64,000 nt of DNA from Gymnothorax reevesii (taxonomy: Eukaryota; Chordata; Actinopteri; Anguilliformes; Muraenidae). Below are positions 1 to 10,357 of this stretch, one piece after another. Positions within the stretch are counted from its first letter, which is position 1, and every line of letters starts with the position of its first letter. Location: NCBI GenBank assembly GCA_029721435.1, contig CM056576.1, positions 120,331,166 through 120,395,165 of the forward strand, given 5' to 3'. The notes under the pieces are model-generated. The model did no database searches and was not told where the DNA came from. It saw only the letters and a list, made by a program, of their open reading frames with translations. The position numbers were made by a program, and so were the translations under genes.

Positions 1-1456
1 TTATTAACATGCTAGAATAGATTGCAATCTGTTCCTCTATCCTTCCTATTCATTTGCGCTCGTCAATCGACTAATTGTGACTTTCAAGATGGAGGCGACT
101 GGAAACTACCTTGAGGTACTGTTTGCATAAATAGTCTTTTTTAATTAGCTACCTGTGCATTTTCAAGGTTCTCAGTGCCTCGTTTTAAATGTCAGGGCCC
201 TCAGAATTCTATCGATGAAGTGTGGAGCTACTTTGAGCCTTGTTAATGATGAAAAAAATAGAAATTTCTTTGCATGGCAATGCCATGCCTGATTCACTAC
301 CATTGTAAGCCTGTTGGGAGCTTCGGCTAAAAAGCCATTTATTTTGAAATGTTGCATGGGTACGGAGGTGGGGTATTTGACAATAGTTAGTACTCATTAT
401 CATGTTTCAATACACCCCAAGTCACTTTCACACTGGAATTCTTCTTTAACCGAGTGAGCTATCCGGCAGCTTGGGCTTGGCATTTCTTATTAGCTAATAA
501 AACAGAGTACCTGAAATTGGCACTGTGCCACTAGGTGGTGTGAACAGGTATTGTAGCTCACGTACACATTTTAAAAAGTTAAATCAGTGCCGTTTTGTTC
601 CAGCCATAAAATGAAGCTCTTTGGATGGTTATCTGTAAATGTAATTTTGGCTTTCCAGGCAAATTATGCATTAGCAGGTCTCTGTTTTGTCTCTATTGTC
701 AATAATAGCCATTCTATTAAAACAGCAAGTACTGAGAATATCCTGAATATATCCACAGTAGTAGCAGCTTGTATCTGGTGAGATAATGCATATAGTCTGG
801 TGCTAATTCTGTTCAGAGTATTAAGTTTCGTCCATTAATTTCAGCACTAGATCCATTATTTACTGTTGTTCGACAAAGGTACATCAACGTCAACAGTGCT
901 ATGGCTGTTTGTAATAAACCCTTAATTTTATTTGACTAAATAATATTATATGTGATTTAGTGGGTAATCTCCTAGCTATTGTACAGCTAGAAAATAGTTA
1001 TAGAGCCACCTTCAGGATGGCTCTATAACTGTCTTTTGATGGCACTTATTTAAACTGTTAAAAAGCTTTACAAAGGCTCATTTAATTTCAACAAAAAAGA
1101 ATGAAAGGAAAAGGAAAATCTAGTCAAGTGAATCTAGTGAAAATCTCCTTTCACTTTCACAAGATTGGGAGTCTTACCCGAGGAGTGAATAATTTACAGA
1201 ATTTGATTCAAAAATGATTGGCAGTTGAAATGTTGTGCTTCGTTGAACAGGCCAGTGTTCTGCAAAATAGCTGTTTCACAACAAAATAGAAAATGCCTCC
1301 TCAATAGAAGCACTTAAAAAAAGGAATCACAGAGACCACCATACTATTTTTCTGAAGATACGACGCAATTGCGTTGATTTATGTAGCAGAGCAAACACAA
1401 TTGTAATGGAAAGTAAGTGATATCACAAGGAAATTACTGCAGCTGAAACTGTTATT
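1..1456. other. AT-rich DNA without a recognisable gene
   Basis: I see no coding frame longer than about 65 codons and none with a recognisable motif. There is no tandem array and no terminal inverted repeat. A short palindrome built on GAGCCACC / GGATGGCTC lies near 1001-1024. The stretch is best described as unannotated intergenic or intronic vertebrate DNA. Confidence 0.6.
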
Positions 1457-1534
1457 ATATCCCCGAACGCCGAATGGCGTTCCGGAGGATATTATGTTTT
1501 TGGTCCGAGCACCACCGCACTACGTGTTAACGCG

Positions 1535-1970
1535 ATAACTTCAGTAATATTTCAATTAAAAATTCAAAATTTTGTACATAAGTAAGTATCATAAAGAGGA
1601 AGAACTGATTCAAATTTGGACAATTTAATATTTATAGATTGGCCACCAGGGGCCAAAAACTGAAAAAATTACTGTTCCACAATAACTTCAGTAATATTTC
1701 AATTACAAATTTCAAGTTTTGCACATAAGTAATTATCATGAAAAGGAAGAACTAATTCGATTTTGGACAATTTACGATCTCTAGATTGGCCACCAGTGGC
1801 CAAAAACTGATTTACATGTTAACGTGATAACTGCAGTAATATTTCAATTAGAAATTCCAAGTTTTGCATATAAGTAAGTATCATAAAGAGGAAGAAGTGA
1901 TTTGATTTTGGACAATTTACAATTTCTAGATTCGCCACCAGGGGCCAAAAACTGAAAAAATCACTGTTTT
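1535..1970 (+). repeat. Tandem array A, about 146-bp unit, three copies
   Basis: Units begin ATAACTKCAGTAATATTTC at 1535, 1682 and 1827, giving periods of 147 and 145 bp. Each carries AAGTAWGTATCATAAAGAGG-type text, a GGACAATTTA block and GCCACCAGNGGCCAAAAAC near its end. Copies differ by scattered substitutions, so the array is not a recent expansion. It lies inside the hairpin-ended element. Confidence 0.85.
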
Positions 1971-1974
1971 TATC

Positions 1975-2340
1975 ATATCTCCGGAAATATTTGTCCGATT
2001 GACCTCAAATCAAGTGCAAATGAAAGGTTATGACCTGAGGTTGTGTCCCACAGTGACATTATACCTGTTTGGTTCAAAATATTGACACAAGGTGGAGCTT
2101 TGTTGCATAAAATTGACCATTTTTGCTATATCTTTGGAACTATTTCTCCAATTGACATGAAACTAAGTGCAACTGCAAGGTCATGACCTCACAACATCTC
2201 ACATGATGACATCATACCTGTATGGTTCAATACTTTCCCACCAGGTGACGGTTTGTGATGGAAAATTACCATTTTGGCCATATCTTCAGAGCCATTTGAC
2301 CGATTGACCTGAAATTAAGTTCAAATGAAAGTCTATTAAA
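1975..2340 (+). repeat. Tandem array B, about 153-bp unit, 2.4 copies
   Basis: Units begin ATATCTYYRGA at 1975, 2128 and 2280, giving periods of 153 and 152 bp. Each has CCRATTGACMTSAAAYTAAG followed by a GGTYATGACCT palindrome and a block ending in a conserved GGTTCAA. The third copy is cut short near 2340, where the element's 3' end begins. This array differs in sequence from array A, so the element carries two unrelated tandem modules side by side. Confidence 0.8.
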
Positions 2341-2427
2341 AGGTCTATTCAAGGATTGGGGAATTGGAGGATTGGGGTGTCCGAGGATATACCCCCAGCC
2401 ATCGCCTCCGACGGCATAAGCCTAGTT

Positions 2428-3605
2428 TAACATCAGGGGCTATTTGCTTGCAATATCCCTAGATATGGAAATCTGACACAATACAAGCCATTTTGGACAA
2501 AAACAGATGTCGCCTTGCATGACTCTTTCATATCTTCCATAATATGCTTTGAACTTTCAGATATTCAGAAATATTATACTTGTTTTATGAACACTTTTGA
2601 ATGATAAGTTTAATGGAAGTATCATACAGTGAAAATGTTAGATGTGTCATTTATAACACTGCAGGGAAACCTTTTACTTTGAAGCCAGTGAAAGAGTATC
2701 TGAAGGATTTTCTAGGCTCCCTTTGAATATGCTGACTGCTTGAAAGACAGCCCAACTCCTGAGTTTTGATTCATTTACGAGAGGCTGTGCGCTAGCTGCA
2801 CACTATGAGGCAAAACAAACACTTTTTTGGGTTTAACTCTTTAGTGGTGTTTTATAATATGAAAGGGAATGTAATATCCCCAATCCCAGCAAATGTGTAA
2901 ATAAAAAATAATCCGACAAGGACGAGCCACTGATTATTCCTCATGGACACATTCAAGGTGCACTAAGAGACTCCAGTGCTGGCAACATCAAATTACGGGA
3001 GGGCAAAAATAGCTGAATAAGAATAAAGGGACTCTAATAATATGCTGTAATGAAATACATCTCAAACCTGAATTCCTCTTGTGAACTTCATAAGAGGCTC
3101 CATCTGCTGTGAAGAACATATGGAAGCCATATAAGACTGGCTTATTGTTTGTGTCAATTTATCTCGGTGAGTTGGAATTTCATTTTAAAGAGCTTATTTT
3201 ACTCAAACAAAACTTTTCTGCCTCACTCTCTTTGAATCTTTTTATGTTGTCAAGTTTACAACCTCACGGAAAATCAAACAAGGTTTTTTTACAGCGCCAT
3301 GGTGTATACTTAGCTCACTATAAAATATCTAAAATGTACTGTTTTTGCTAGCGTTTCTGAGCTTTAAACCAGAAAAGGCATTGATTTGTATATTTTGATA
3401 TTTATATTTCCCATTTTACTGCAGTGCTGTCTCAAATGGTAAACAACATGTGATTAATACAAAAACCACAGAGCAGTGGCTTATTTATATTCTTGGGTAA
3501 ACTCTCAAAGCGCCTAGCATACTGATAATAGCAGCTGGATTCTTCTCTATCCTAAAATACTCTCATGGAACTACTATGTTAAGTATTAGTGCTTGTGTAT
3601 GTAAT
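2428..3605. other. Unannotated AT-rich DNA
   Basis: No repeat boundary, RNA gene or coding motif is visible. The 80-codon frame at 3109-3351 has no recognisable domain and an AT-driven composition, so I treat it as chance. Confidence 0.55.
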
Positions 3606-3634
3606 TGTGTGTGTGTAGGTTTTTGTGCATGTGA

Positions 3635-3668
<34 letters not shown>

Positions 3669-3835
3669 ATAGGTTTTTGTGCATGTGAGTGTGTATGTGC
3701 ACATGTGTACATAATTTTATGTTTGAGTGTGTGCGTGTGTGTGTGTGCCCGCGTGCACGTGTGTGTGCATATAAAAGTATGTGTGTGTTTGTGTGCATGT
3801 GTGCGTTTTCAGGAGTGCGTGTATGTGGTGTGGGC
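3606..3835. repeat. GT-rich microsatellite/minisatellite block
   Basis: A pure (TG)14 core lies at 3642-3669 inside about 230 bp of interrupted GT repeats. A longer motif containing GGTTTTTGTGCATGTGAGTG occurs twice, near 3617 and 3671, so replication slippage has also duplicated a unit of about 54 bp. The 88- and 96-codon frames here are Cys/Val-rich or His/Thr-rich readings of the repeat and are not genes. Confidence 0.95.
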
Positions 3836-4335
3836 TGTATAGAATTATGAATCAAATAAACAGGCTGATCTGTCATTCTTTAAGACTTACAGGTCTGTAG
3901 AATTAAATGGACCAGAAGGCCAACAGAGTAATAATAAAACCAGCACCACAACCAAACAACAATTTAACCAAAGCTATTAAAGATACGAAGTCAACTGTTC
4001 ATGCAGAGAGACTGGAGACTGTGAACTGGCAGTCTAGATACTGCATGCTGTACAATGTGAAAGCTCACACATCCGCACTGAAAGCATTCATCACTGGGCA
4101 TACTTCGTATTCAACCTTACAAACGATCTAAAATCTCATCATAATAAACTGGCTTGTATAAAATCCAAATAATGGTCACATTTTCTCACTAACAGCTAGG
4201 ATAAACACAAGTAACGTCATGTCTTGTTCTACAACACAGGAAAACACAGTGACATTGTAGCTATAGTATTTAGCTGACAAATATACCCAACGCTATTTTC
4301 AGTTAATTGGACTAAGCAGTGAGCAATCTGGCCTG
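3836..4335. other. Unannotated DNA
   Basis: A 74-codon frame at 3907-4131 has no recognisable similarity. No RNA or repeat structure was seen. Confidence 0.5.
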
Positions 4336-4339
4336 AAAA

Positions 4340-4480
4340 ACTGATCAAGGCCCTTTGCTCAAGGGCCCTACTTTTATGACTATTGCTGCTACAACTGGGT
4401 TTGAACCATCAACCCCCAGACAAATATGTTTGCTATTGACCGTACTGTGTAACAGCACTGTTCGCTGTTGGAGACTCAAC
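4340..4480 (-). mobile_element. tRNA-derived SINE fragment (minus strand)
   Basis: Read on the minus strand, the piece has GTTGATGGTTCAAACCC, a good RNA polymerase III B-box (positions 4397-4410), preceded by TTTGTCTGGG. About 35 bp downstream comes CCCTTGAGCAAAGGGCC (4346-4364), close to the CCTTGAGCAAGG block common in fish SINE bodies. A clear A-box and a tail are not visible, so this is an old or truncated copy. The B-box and body block are seen; the SINE family is not named. Confidence 0.5.
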
Positions 4481-6220
4481 AAGTTAGTTGAACACTGCTT
4501 TGAGCAAAACATCAACCCTCTCTCAAATCTGGAACTTGGACTGAAGCAAAAAAATTTTACTTTGTGATTAATCTTGCTAAATCAATAATCCAGTTCTGTT
4601 AATGTCGCCCATCAGGCTTTGAGAACCAATCAGACTAGAATACAATTTCTGTTTATCTGCCATTTTTAAAGCTGCTGCAAATACCCCTATTATTTACAAA
4701 AGAGCAATACTCAGCGCTAGTGTTTGGGTTTTTTGTGTTGCAATAGCTAAAAATATTTGTCTTTCATCTTTCTCCTTTTACAGATTTACTAAACTTCAAT
4801 TTTTTTTTTCCATCTTCAGTTTAAAGTGCTGTGCTTTCAGGCTTTAGGTGGATAAGGAATACACTTTACCATCTGGGACCTGGCTGTCAAAATAAAAAAA
4901 AAAGGCAAACATCTTTTTTTTAAACTCTCTTAGAGGCTGAAAGGAGGGTCTGTCCCATGGAGCCAGGTGAATTGTGGGAACTGTCATCATTCCCTTCAAA
5001 GAGAAACAATCAAATAGAGAGCAAAAGAGAGGAATTTTCTTCTCTGACAGGAAGCTGTCAGGGCCTTGTTATGGCTTGCGGCATCACTATCTGAGTGCTT
5101 GCGCAAATTACGCCACAAGCCCCTTCACTGCATCACGGAGGTGGAGCTGTGTGTAGGCTGAAGCACCAGAAGGTCAAAGGTTTGAGTCCCAGATAATGTA
5201 CTGCAGTTGCTGTCTGGACAGAAGTGCTTTTACTCAGATTTTTTGTTAAAAATAAAAGGCAGCTCCATAAGTAGGTCACCAAATGTGTTTGCTGTAAAAA
5301 TATACCACTACATGTCCTCCCGGGCAAGGACGTATGGTGAAGAGAACCCTTTGAACAAAGAACCTTTCATCCATTCCTAGTCACATTAATTACGATTAAT
5401 GTTCAAAACAATAAGCAGCATTGGGCCCTCTGTATTAGTTCTATCCCAAACCGCTCTCTACTCAGATGGTAAAACTGCTTATTCTCCCTCTGTCCCTAAT
5501 GTGTACACGTTGAGAGACAATACATGTACAAATATACATCAGTCTACACAGCTAAGGTCAAATATTCAAAGATTTATGACAGGATGTTTGGCTGAATTTA
5601 TCTCAACCCTTCTACTGGGAGATTTTCTTCCATGTACAGTATGCGGTACCACTATCTGAATATTTTTTTTAAACAAATAAACTTTCAATAATTTAAGTAC
5701 TTTAAAAGGCACATAACACACACATTTTTTGTATTCACTGTTTATTGACCATAGTCATTCCACTCATGTAAATACTGTCACTTTACTGGTAAGGCAATGG
5801 TGAAAGAAATGTCTTTTGATCAGTAGAATAACTCAAAGCGGTTGATTGATTCAAGCTAATTGGATTGTATCGACCGATGGAAGAAATGCTTGCCTCTCTC
5901 AAAATGCTTTTTTAGACTCTTCATATTTTGAGGCGTATTCAGTAGAAATTGCAATAAATAATCGTTGCAATGATACAGGCTACAAGAACAGTATTTTCTA
6001 ACTGACTAAATCATGCACACTGGTTCATTGCTTCACAAACTTTATTGCCAATCCGCAGCAGGGGGCAGTTAGATGAGTTCCCAGCTTAATACATTAGTGT
6101 CTCCTGTCGGGCAAGGATGAGTGCCCCAAATGCCAATGACTCACAGTGAGTGATGGGAAGCGGGCTGATGTAGCCTCCAAAATATCAATGAGTCTTATGT
6201 AAGATGAGCAACAAATAATG
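4481..6220. other. Unannotated DNA with a possible conserved patch and a weak tRNA-like motif
   Basis: About 4920-5130 is balanced in composition and free of simple repeats, which is typical of conserved non-coding DNA. A B-box-like GGTTTGAGTCCC at 5180-5191 could belong to a decayed tRNA-derived SINE covering about 5140-5330, but I see no convincing A-box. Nothing else is recognised. Confidence 0.3.
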
Positions 6221-6515
6221 TGTTAACACTTTACAATAAGGGTACATTAGTTAATGCAGTGATAAGCATTAACTATTAATTAATTAACGGTTAACTAATG
6301 CATCGGAGAGATAAATAAGCATTGGACAACCTTAACTTACCATTTGTTAACGCTCATCTTATTATGAAGTTGAAAACATCCCTTAAGTGTCCCTTAAGTA
6401 ACACCTCAAACTATCAAACTATTCAATAATTTATAAATTAATACCTTAGTTAACATGAACACCATTAGTAAATGATTAGTGAACCCATTAGTAATTAACT
6501 GGTAGTTAATGAATT
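6221..6515 (+). mobile_element. Truncated interspersed repeat with ACACTTTACAATAAGG terminus
   Basis: The sequence starts TTAACACTTTACAATAAGG and continues with many TTAGTTAA / TTAACTAATG palindromic words. This matches the style of a very common short fish repeat with that terminus. The inverted terminus expected at the other end (CCTTATTGTAAAGTG) is not seen, so this copy is truncated. The motif is seen; the family is remembered as common in fish and not named further. Confidence 0.55.
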
Positions 6516-6545
6516 CTGGACCACTCCCAAAGTAGAGAAGAGTAT

Positions 6546-6795
6546 TTGGTGGGATTGCGGATAGGAGATTGGGGCGGGTGTGGTGTTGGACTTGGTCTGT
6601 TGTGCGGACATTGGGCACCCCTCTGGGTGGCTGGACTCAGGGTGGGGCTCGCATCTTTTGTCGGAGTCTGTGGGGCTCCCAAGACCACCGGGGTCCCAGG
6701 TGGTGGCTGTTCCTTGCATCTTTCTTGGAGAGGGGAAGGGTGGGAGGGACGTAGAAATGAGAGGAGCAGGGATTGTTGGAATGTAGGAGGCATAT
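6546..6795. other. GC-rich 250-bp island of unknown nature
   Basis: G-rich on the plus strand (for example GGGGCGGGTGTGG and GGGTGGGAGGG), with sharp compositional borders against AT-rich flanks. Several overlapping frames of 60-114 codons stay open on both strands, which is expected from stop-poor GC-rich sequence. It directly precedes the repeat at 6799. It may be a fragment of a GC-rich transposon leader or a regulatory CpG-rich patch. Confidence 0.4.
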
Positions 6796-6798
6796 ATT

Positions 6799-7163
6799 AG
6801 CCTGACTCTGCCAGCCTTCGTACTTCCACTTAATTTCATTTCGCTTCAGTACTCAGTCTGATCACTCAGAGCTCTGCCCCCTTTACCTCGGCCGAAAGTT
6901 CGCCGGACCAACCAACGAATAGAAGGCGTGGCTGAGAGCCATGATGTAGCCGCTGCGCCAAGTTTGAAATTGTAGTCTCTGAAATCAACAATGGCTACAG
7001 GCATAGATACATTGGAGACCATTCGCTCTGTCATGGAGAAAATCCCGGTTATCAGCGACTTATAGCCACAACAAGATGAATGTTTGGTAAGTTTTTTGAA
7101 TGGGAATAATGTTGTAGCGCTACTCCCTACAGATTGTCATATCTACTTAATAGCCATCATGAA
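6799..7163 (+). mobile_element. Dispersed repeat R1, copy 1
   Basis: This segment aligns along its length with 29288-29672. Shared blocks include AGCCTGACTC, CAGCCTTCGTACTTCC, CCAACCAACGAA, GAGAGCCATGATGTAGCC, AGTTTGAAATTGTAGTC and CCACAACAAGATGAATG, ending near TCATATCTRCTTAAT. Two copies in one window mark it as a dispersed repeat. No terminal inverted repeat was found, so the element class is open. It contains an exon-like frame, described separately. Confidence 0.8.
6991..7086 (+). pseudogene. Exon-like reading frame in repeat R1 (copy 1), interrupted by TAG
   Basis: ATG at 6991 opens a 24-codon frame (MATGIDTLETIRSVM start, ending ISDL). It meets TAG at 7063-7065 and then continues in frame as PQQDECL to a good splice donor (TTTG|GTAAGT, exon end 7086). 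The PQQDECL tail after a short acidic leader resembles the Q-motif region at the start of RecQ-type helicase exons. That resemblance is inference from a few residues. The other copy has TAG at the same codon (25), so the stop predates the two copies or the frame is read differently. The alternative is non-coding conservation inside a repeat. Confidence 0.35.
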
Positions 7164-7621
7164 TGGATGCATGGATGCAAGGTGCATCCATCCCCTTGAT
7201 TGGATTGTGTCCCCTGGATAGATGGCCAGATAATTCTCTAAGGTGCTTCCTCCACCTAAGCCAGGCAGGAAACCTTAAAAAAAATCAAAAGAAAAGGTGT
7301 GTGCTAAAATATACAAAAGAATATACAACGAATATACAAAAGAATACACAAAAGTGCAATATCTTTTGAATCTTTAATAAATAACTAAATGAATAATGGT
7401 CTGTTTAATTTTTTTTGTTAATAGAGCATGCAGTAAAGCAGCTGTTCTCTACCTTGGTTTCTTTAAAAAAAAAAGGAAATAGCCAATCTACAAGCTCACA
7501 ACACATTTTCGAATATTCACCTATGAAATAATTATAATCAAGTATGGGGTCCGCCAAAACATCTTCCTGTAAAGTGGGGTCTTTGTATAAAAAGGTTGAG
7601 AACCACTGCAGTATAGCATAC
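7164..7621. other. Unannotated AT-rich DNA
   Basis: Contains small direct repeats (ATGGATGCATGGATGC near 7161; an AATATACAAAAGAAT motif near 7310-7345) but no gene or bounded element. Confidence 0.5.
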
Positions 7622-7625
7622 TTAA

Positions 7626-7915
7626 TGGACCATTTCAGCATTTTAACCTTTGTCTGTATATTTTTAATATGCCTCATTTAAAAAAATAATCATTTTACTC
7701 TATTTGGTGTTAAAGTTCTGCAGGGGTTGCTCCAAACTTGTCTATTAGTGACATCACTGCCATTCAGGCATATGGCAGTGATGTCACTGACTAGTAGACT
7801 ACTTTGGCAAACTCCTTGTTCTACTATACCATGAATAGAATAATGACGTGATTATTTTTTAATTAGGCATATTAAAAACATACAGAAGAGGGTTGAAAAG
7901 TGTTAAAATGGCCCT
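7626..7915. mobile_element. Palindromic miniature element flanked by TTAA
   Basis: The whole 290 bp is one imperfect palindrome. The left arm carries TGGACCATTTCAGCATTTTAA, TTTTTAATATGCCT and, near the centre, GTGACATCACTGCCAT. The right arm carries the reverse complements in mirror order. TTAA stands immediately outside each end (7622-7625 and 7916-7919). TTAA targets are typical of piggyBac- and Kolobok-type transposons, so this is probably a non-autonomous relative of one of these. Arms of about 140 bp could form a long hairpin if transcribed. Confidence 0.8.
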
Positions 7916-7919
7916 TTAA

Positions 7920-10004
7920 TAATAAAATTGTTTCAATGTATAAAGCAATGCATTTATATAATTGCATCACTGTTGAGGCAATTCTACATTCTTTCAATGT
8001 TGATCATATCATAGTTGAATCAAGATTGATTCATTATCAGAACTGATTGGAAATTCAATGTAATTTCAATGTTGATCATAGTGAGCACTTTCAATGTTTT
8101 TTTAAATATCTGACATCAATGTTGATTGCAATTTTCAGCCTGACAATATCACTATGTTGATTCAATCACTTTTTGCTCTCTGGGTGAGGACTATGTGAGA
8201 GATCTCAGTTGGAGTAACAGGACGGTTTTCTGAAACTAATTCTGAACGATGTGACCACACCTTCCATTTTTTGACCAAAGCAATAAACGTCTATCAAAAT
8301 TCACTTTCACCCTCAAATCTGGAGAAGAGAGAACCTCCAACAAATTTACAGGTGAGTAAGCTAGCTAGGTCACAAAACTGTGTGCTACTGAACTCATGAC
8401 AGGCAAGATTGTTTGTTAGCAGGCTAAGTCCAGCCAACCCTTGCTGCAACTACAAGCTAATGTCACTTGACAGTAATTAAGCCCTCCAGGTCAGATCAGA
8501 AAGGTTTAGCCAAAATCGCTGGCAAAATTTTGTACATCCTAGCTTGCTCCGGTCCACTACAACTAATAGCTAACTAAAACCTTCACTAGCTGATCAAAAG
8601 GTAACGTTGCAGACGCCCTGTTATCCATCTTGTTTTCTCTAAAATGTATTCTCATCCATAACAGCCTCTACACTCATAGGGTGACATTTCAATGGTTAGA
8701 AATGTAGCTAGATTGCAATAGGAACAAAAGCTACAAAGATACTTCTGAGTGGTATCTCGGGCACACACCCAGGCTTCCCAGAGGCAAGACGAGAAACCCA
8801 AGCTGAAATAACTTGCAGTCCTTCCTTATCCCCAACTACATCACAGTAGATGTGAAATGATGGCGCTGGAGGGGGAAATGCACAGATCTTGCCGTTAATT
8901 TCCAGAGGTATACAAACAATTAGTAAGGAAGTGCATGTTTTTTTCTATACTATATCCCCAACACAGATAGATGGAAATTAGGATGAAAATCGGCAAAGTG
9001 TTCTTTGGCTGCATGTATTTGATGTTCACTGTTAATCCATCCTAATAAACTTGTCGGTTTCACTTATTTCGTACCAAAGATTTATCTGCCTCATGATTTT
9101 ATGCCTTTCCCATCAGCCTGTGAGCCAGTGTATTTATTGAATTAATGTGGTTAATTTATTAAAATGTTGGAGACACTGCAATTTGAACTTAAGTAATTCT
9201 GTTGCCTTTTTCCTTTTTAGGGGGCGTTGGGGGCAGGGTGACCGGCAGATCTGTATTTGTGTCACCACAAATAATTATCTGTCATCTATCTATTATCTAT
9301 CAATCAGTGCCCTAATGGTATTAGCAGAGGTTGACTGTTGTCTTATAAGCATGTGGGATTCAATCAACCCCAACTGTCAGCACTGGGTCTGTTTTGTTAA
9401 TGCATGTGCTGCCTAATGTGGGTGTTCCACAGAAAGTTGTTTATCTGAATGCAAATATCACTCACTAGAGGTGATGTGAGTAATCCTCTGCAGTCACGTG
9501 GACCACTCTGTTTCTTAGTGTTGATCTCCAATAGTACTGCATGATTTGGCAGGATGAATATTTCTTTATATAATCACAGTATGTTAAATATGATTTCCTC
9601 ATCATGAAGCCTAGTGGTGAGGTGCATAGGTTGGCAAATAGGCTCAGAATAAACAAGCCATTAATCATGCAGCATGCTACACGTTGCCACCTTAGTTTGG
9701 TCGTCATGTTCACAGAGCAGAGGTCTGTACTGCGATCTGGGACCTTTGACCTTGTCTGACCTTGTGCTGGAATTTGATCAGGAAGTGCCTATTTATGGAG
9801 GCCATGGGGTCAAGTTCATCCATCAACGCACCTGGCGAATAGATATTTGGAAAAGAGTTGGGGGCGGTACCTTCCGGCATACGATAGGCTTGTGGACTGA
9901 CGAGTGAGTCGGTCCTCGACGAAGTGTTGCTTTGGAGGTGATGTATTTCTGCACATTTCAATGTCGTATCAAATCATGGTTAAGGTGAGTTTAAATCTCT
10001 CATG
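7920..10004. other. Unannotated DNA
   Basis: Contains a diverged direct repeat of words such as TTCAATGTTGATCATA (7995-8070). No gene motif, RNA or bounded element was recognised. The 77- and 83-codon frames at 9674-9961 overlap on opposite strands and match no family I know. Confidence 0.5.
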
Positions 10005-10357
10005 GGTGGCACAGTGGTGCAGTGGGTAGCCTGAAATCTCACTGCAAGATTGTCTGACCTGCAGCCTATCTGTGTGGAGATTTTTTCGATGTGCATGTTC
10101 TCTCAGCATGTGTGTGCTTTCTTTTGGAACTTACCCTTCATCCAAAGGCATGTACATTAGGCAAATTAGTGACTCTATGTTTCCCATCAGTGTATTTGTG
10201 AAAATGCATATTGTGCTACCCCCCCCCCCCCCCCCCTCCCAATGGGTTATCAAACTTAAGAAGGCGCTTTCCTACCCCTCACCCATTAGATTCTGGGACA
10301 GGCTCTGGCCTTCCCAAGACCTTGAGTAGGAATAAACTGAAGGATAATGGCTGGATG
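10005..10357 (+). mobile_element. Composite tRNA-derived SINE, nearly full length
   Basis: The head GGTGGCACAGTGGTGCAGTG matches the tRNA-like A-box region of a widespread fish SINE type (DANA/Mermaid-like in style). Ordered body blocks follow: TCTGTGTGGAGATTTT, GTGCATGTTCTC, CATCCAAAGGCATGTACATT, AGGCAAATTAGTGACTCT, GGGACAGGCTCTGGCC, CTTGAGTAGGAATAA, and a tail GGATAATGGCTGGATGAAT. The plus-strand order matches the family as I remember it. The B-box region is decayed. The body is interrupted by an 18-base C run at 10219-10236. Confidence 0.85.
10219..10236. repeat. Homopolymer run of 18 C
   Basis: A pure C run inside the SINE body, followed by TCCC. Such runs are slippage- and sequencing-error-prone, so its true length is uncertain. 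Confidence 0.9.

Larger units (their letters stand above)
1457..2427 (+). mobile_element. Non-autonomous Helitron/Helentron-like element
   Basis: The left end is a strong hairpin (GAACGCC-GAAT-GGCGTTC) followed by GGAGGATATT. The right end has GAGGATAT, then an imperfect hairpin (GCCATCG / CGACGGC), then ATAAGCCTAGTTT. A hairpin a few bases before a CTAG-T terminus resembles Helitron 3' ends. The interior is almost entirely two tandem arrays with no coding potential, as in Helentron-associated interspersed elements of other animals. The architecture is seen directly; the family assignment is inference. The alternative is a hairpin-ended miniature element of another class. Confidence 0.45.

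Noticed and set aside
3576..3876. Cys-rich and His-rich frames on opposite strands
   Set aside because: Both are readings of the GT repeat block.
8030..8055. Short word resembling part of a microRNA near 8040
   Set aside because: No hairpin precursor could be drawn around it; chance match.
9674..9961. Possible host exon around 9.7-9.9 kb (77 and 83 codons)
   Set aside because: Two antisense frames are equally open, neither has a known domain, and there is no good splice pair.
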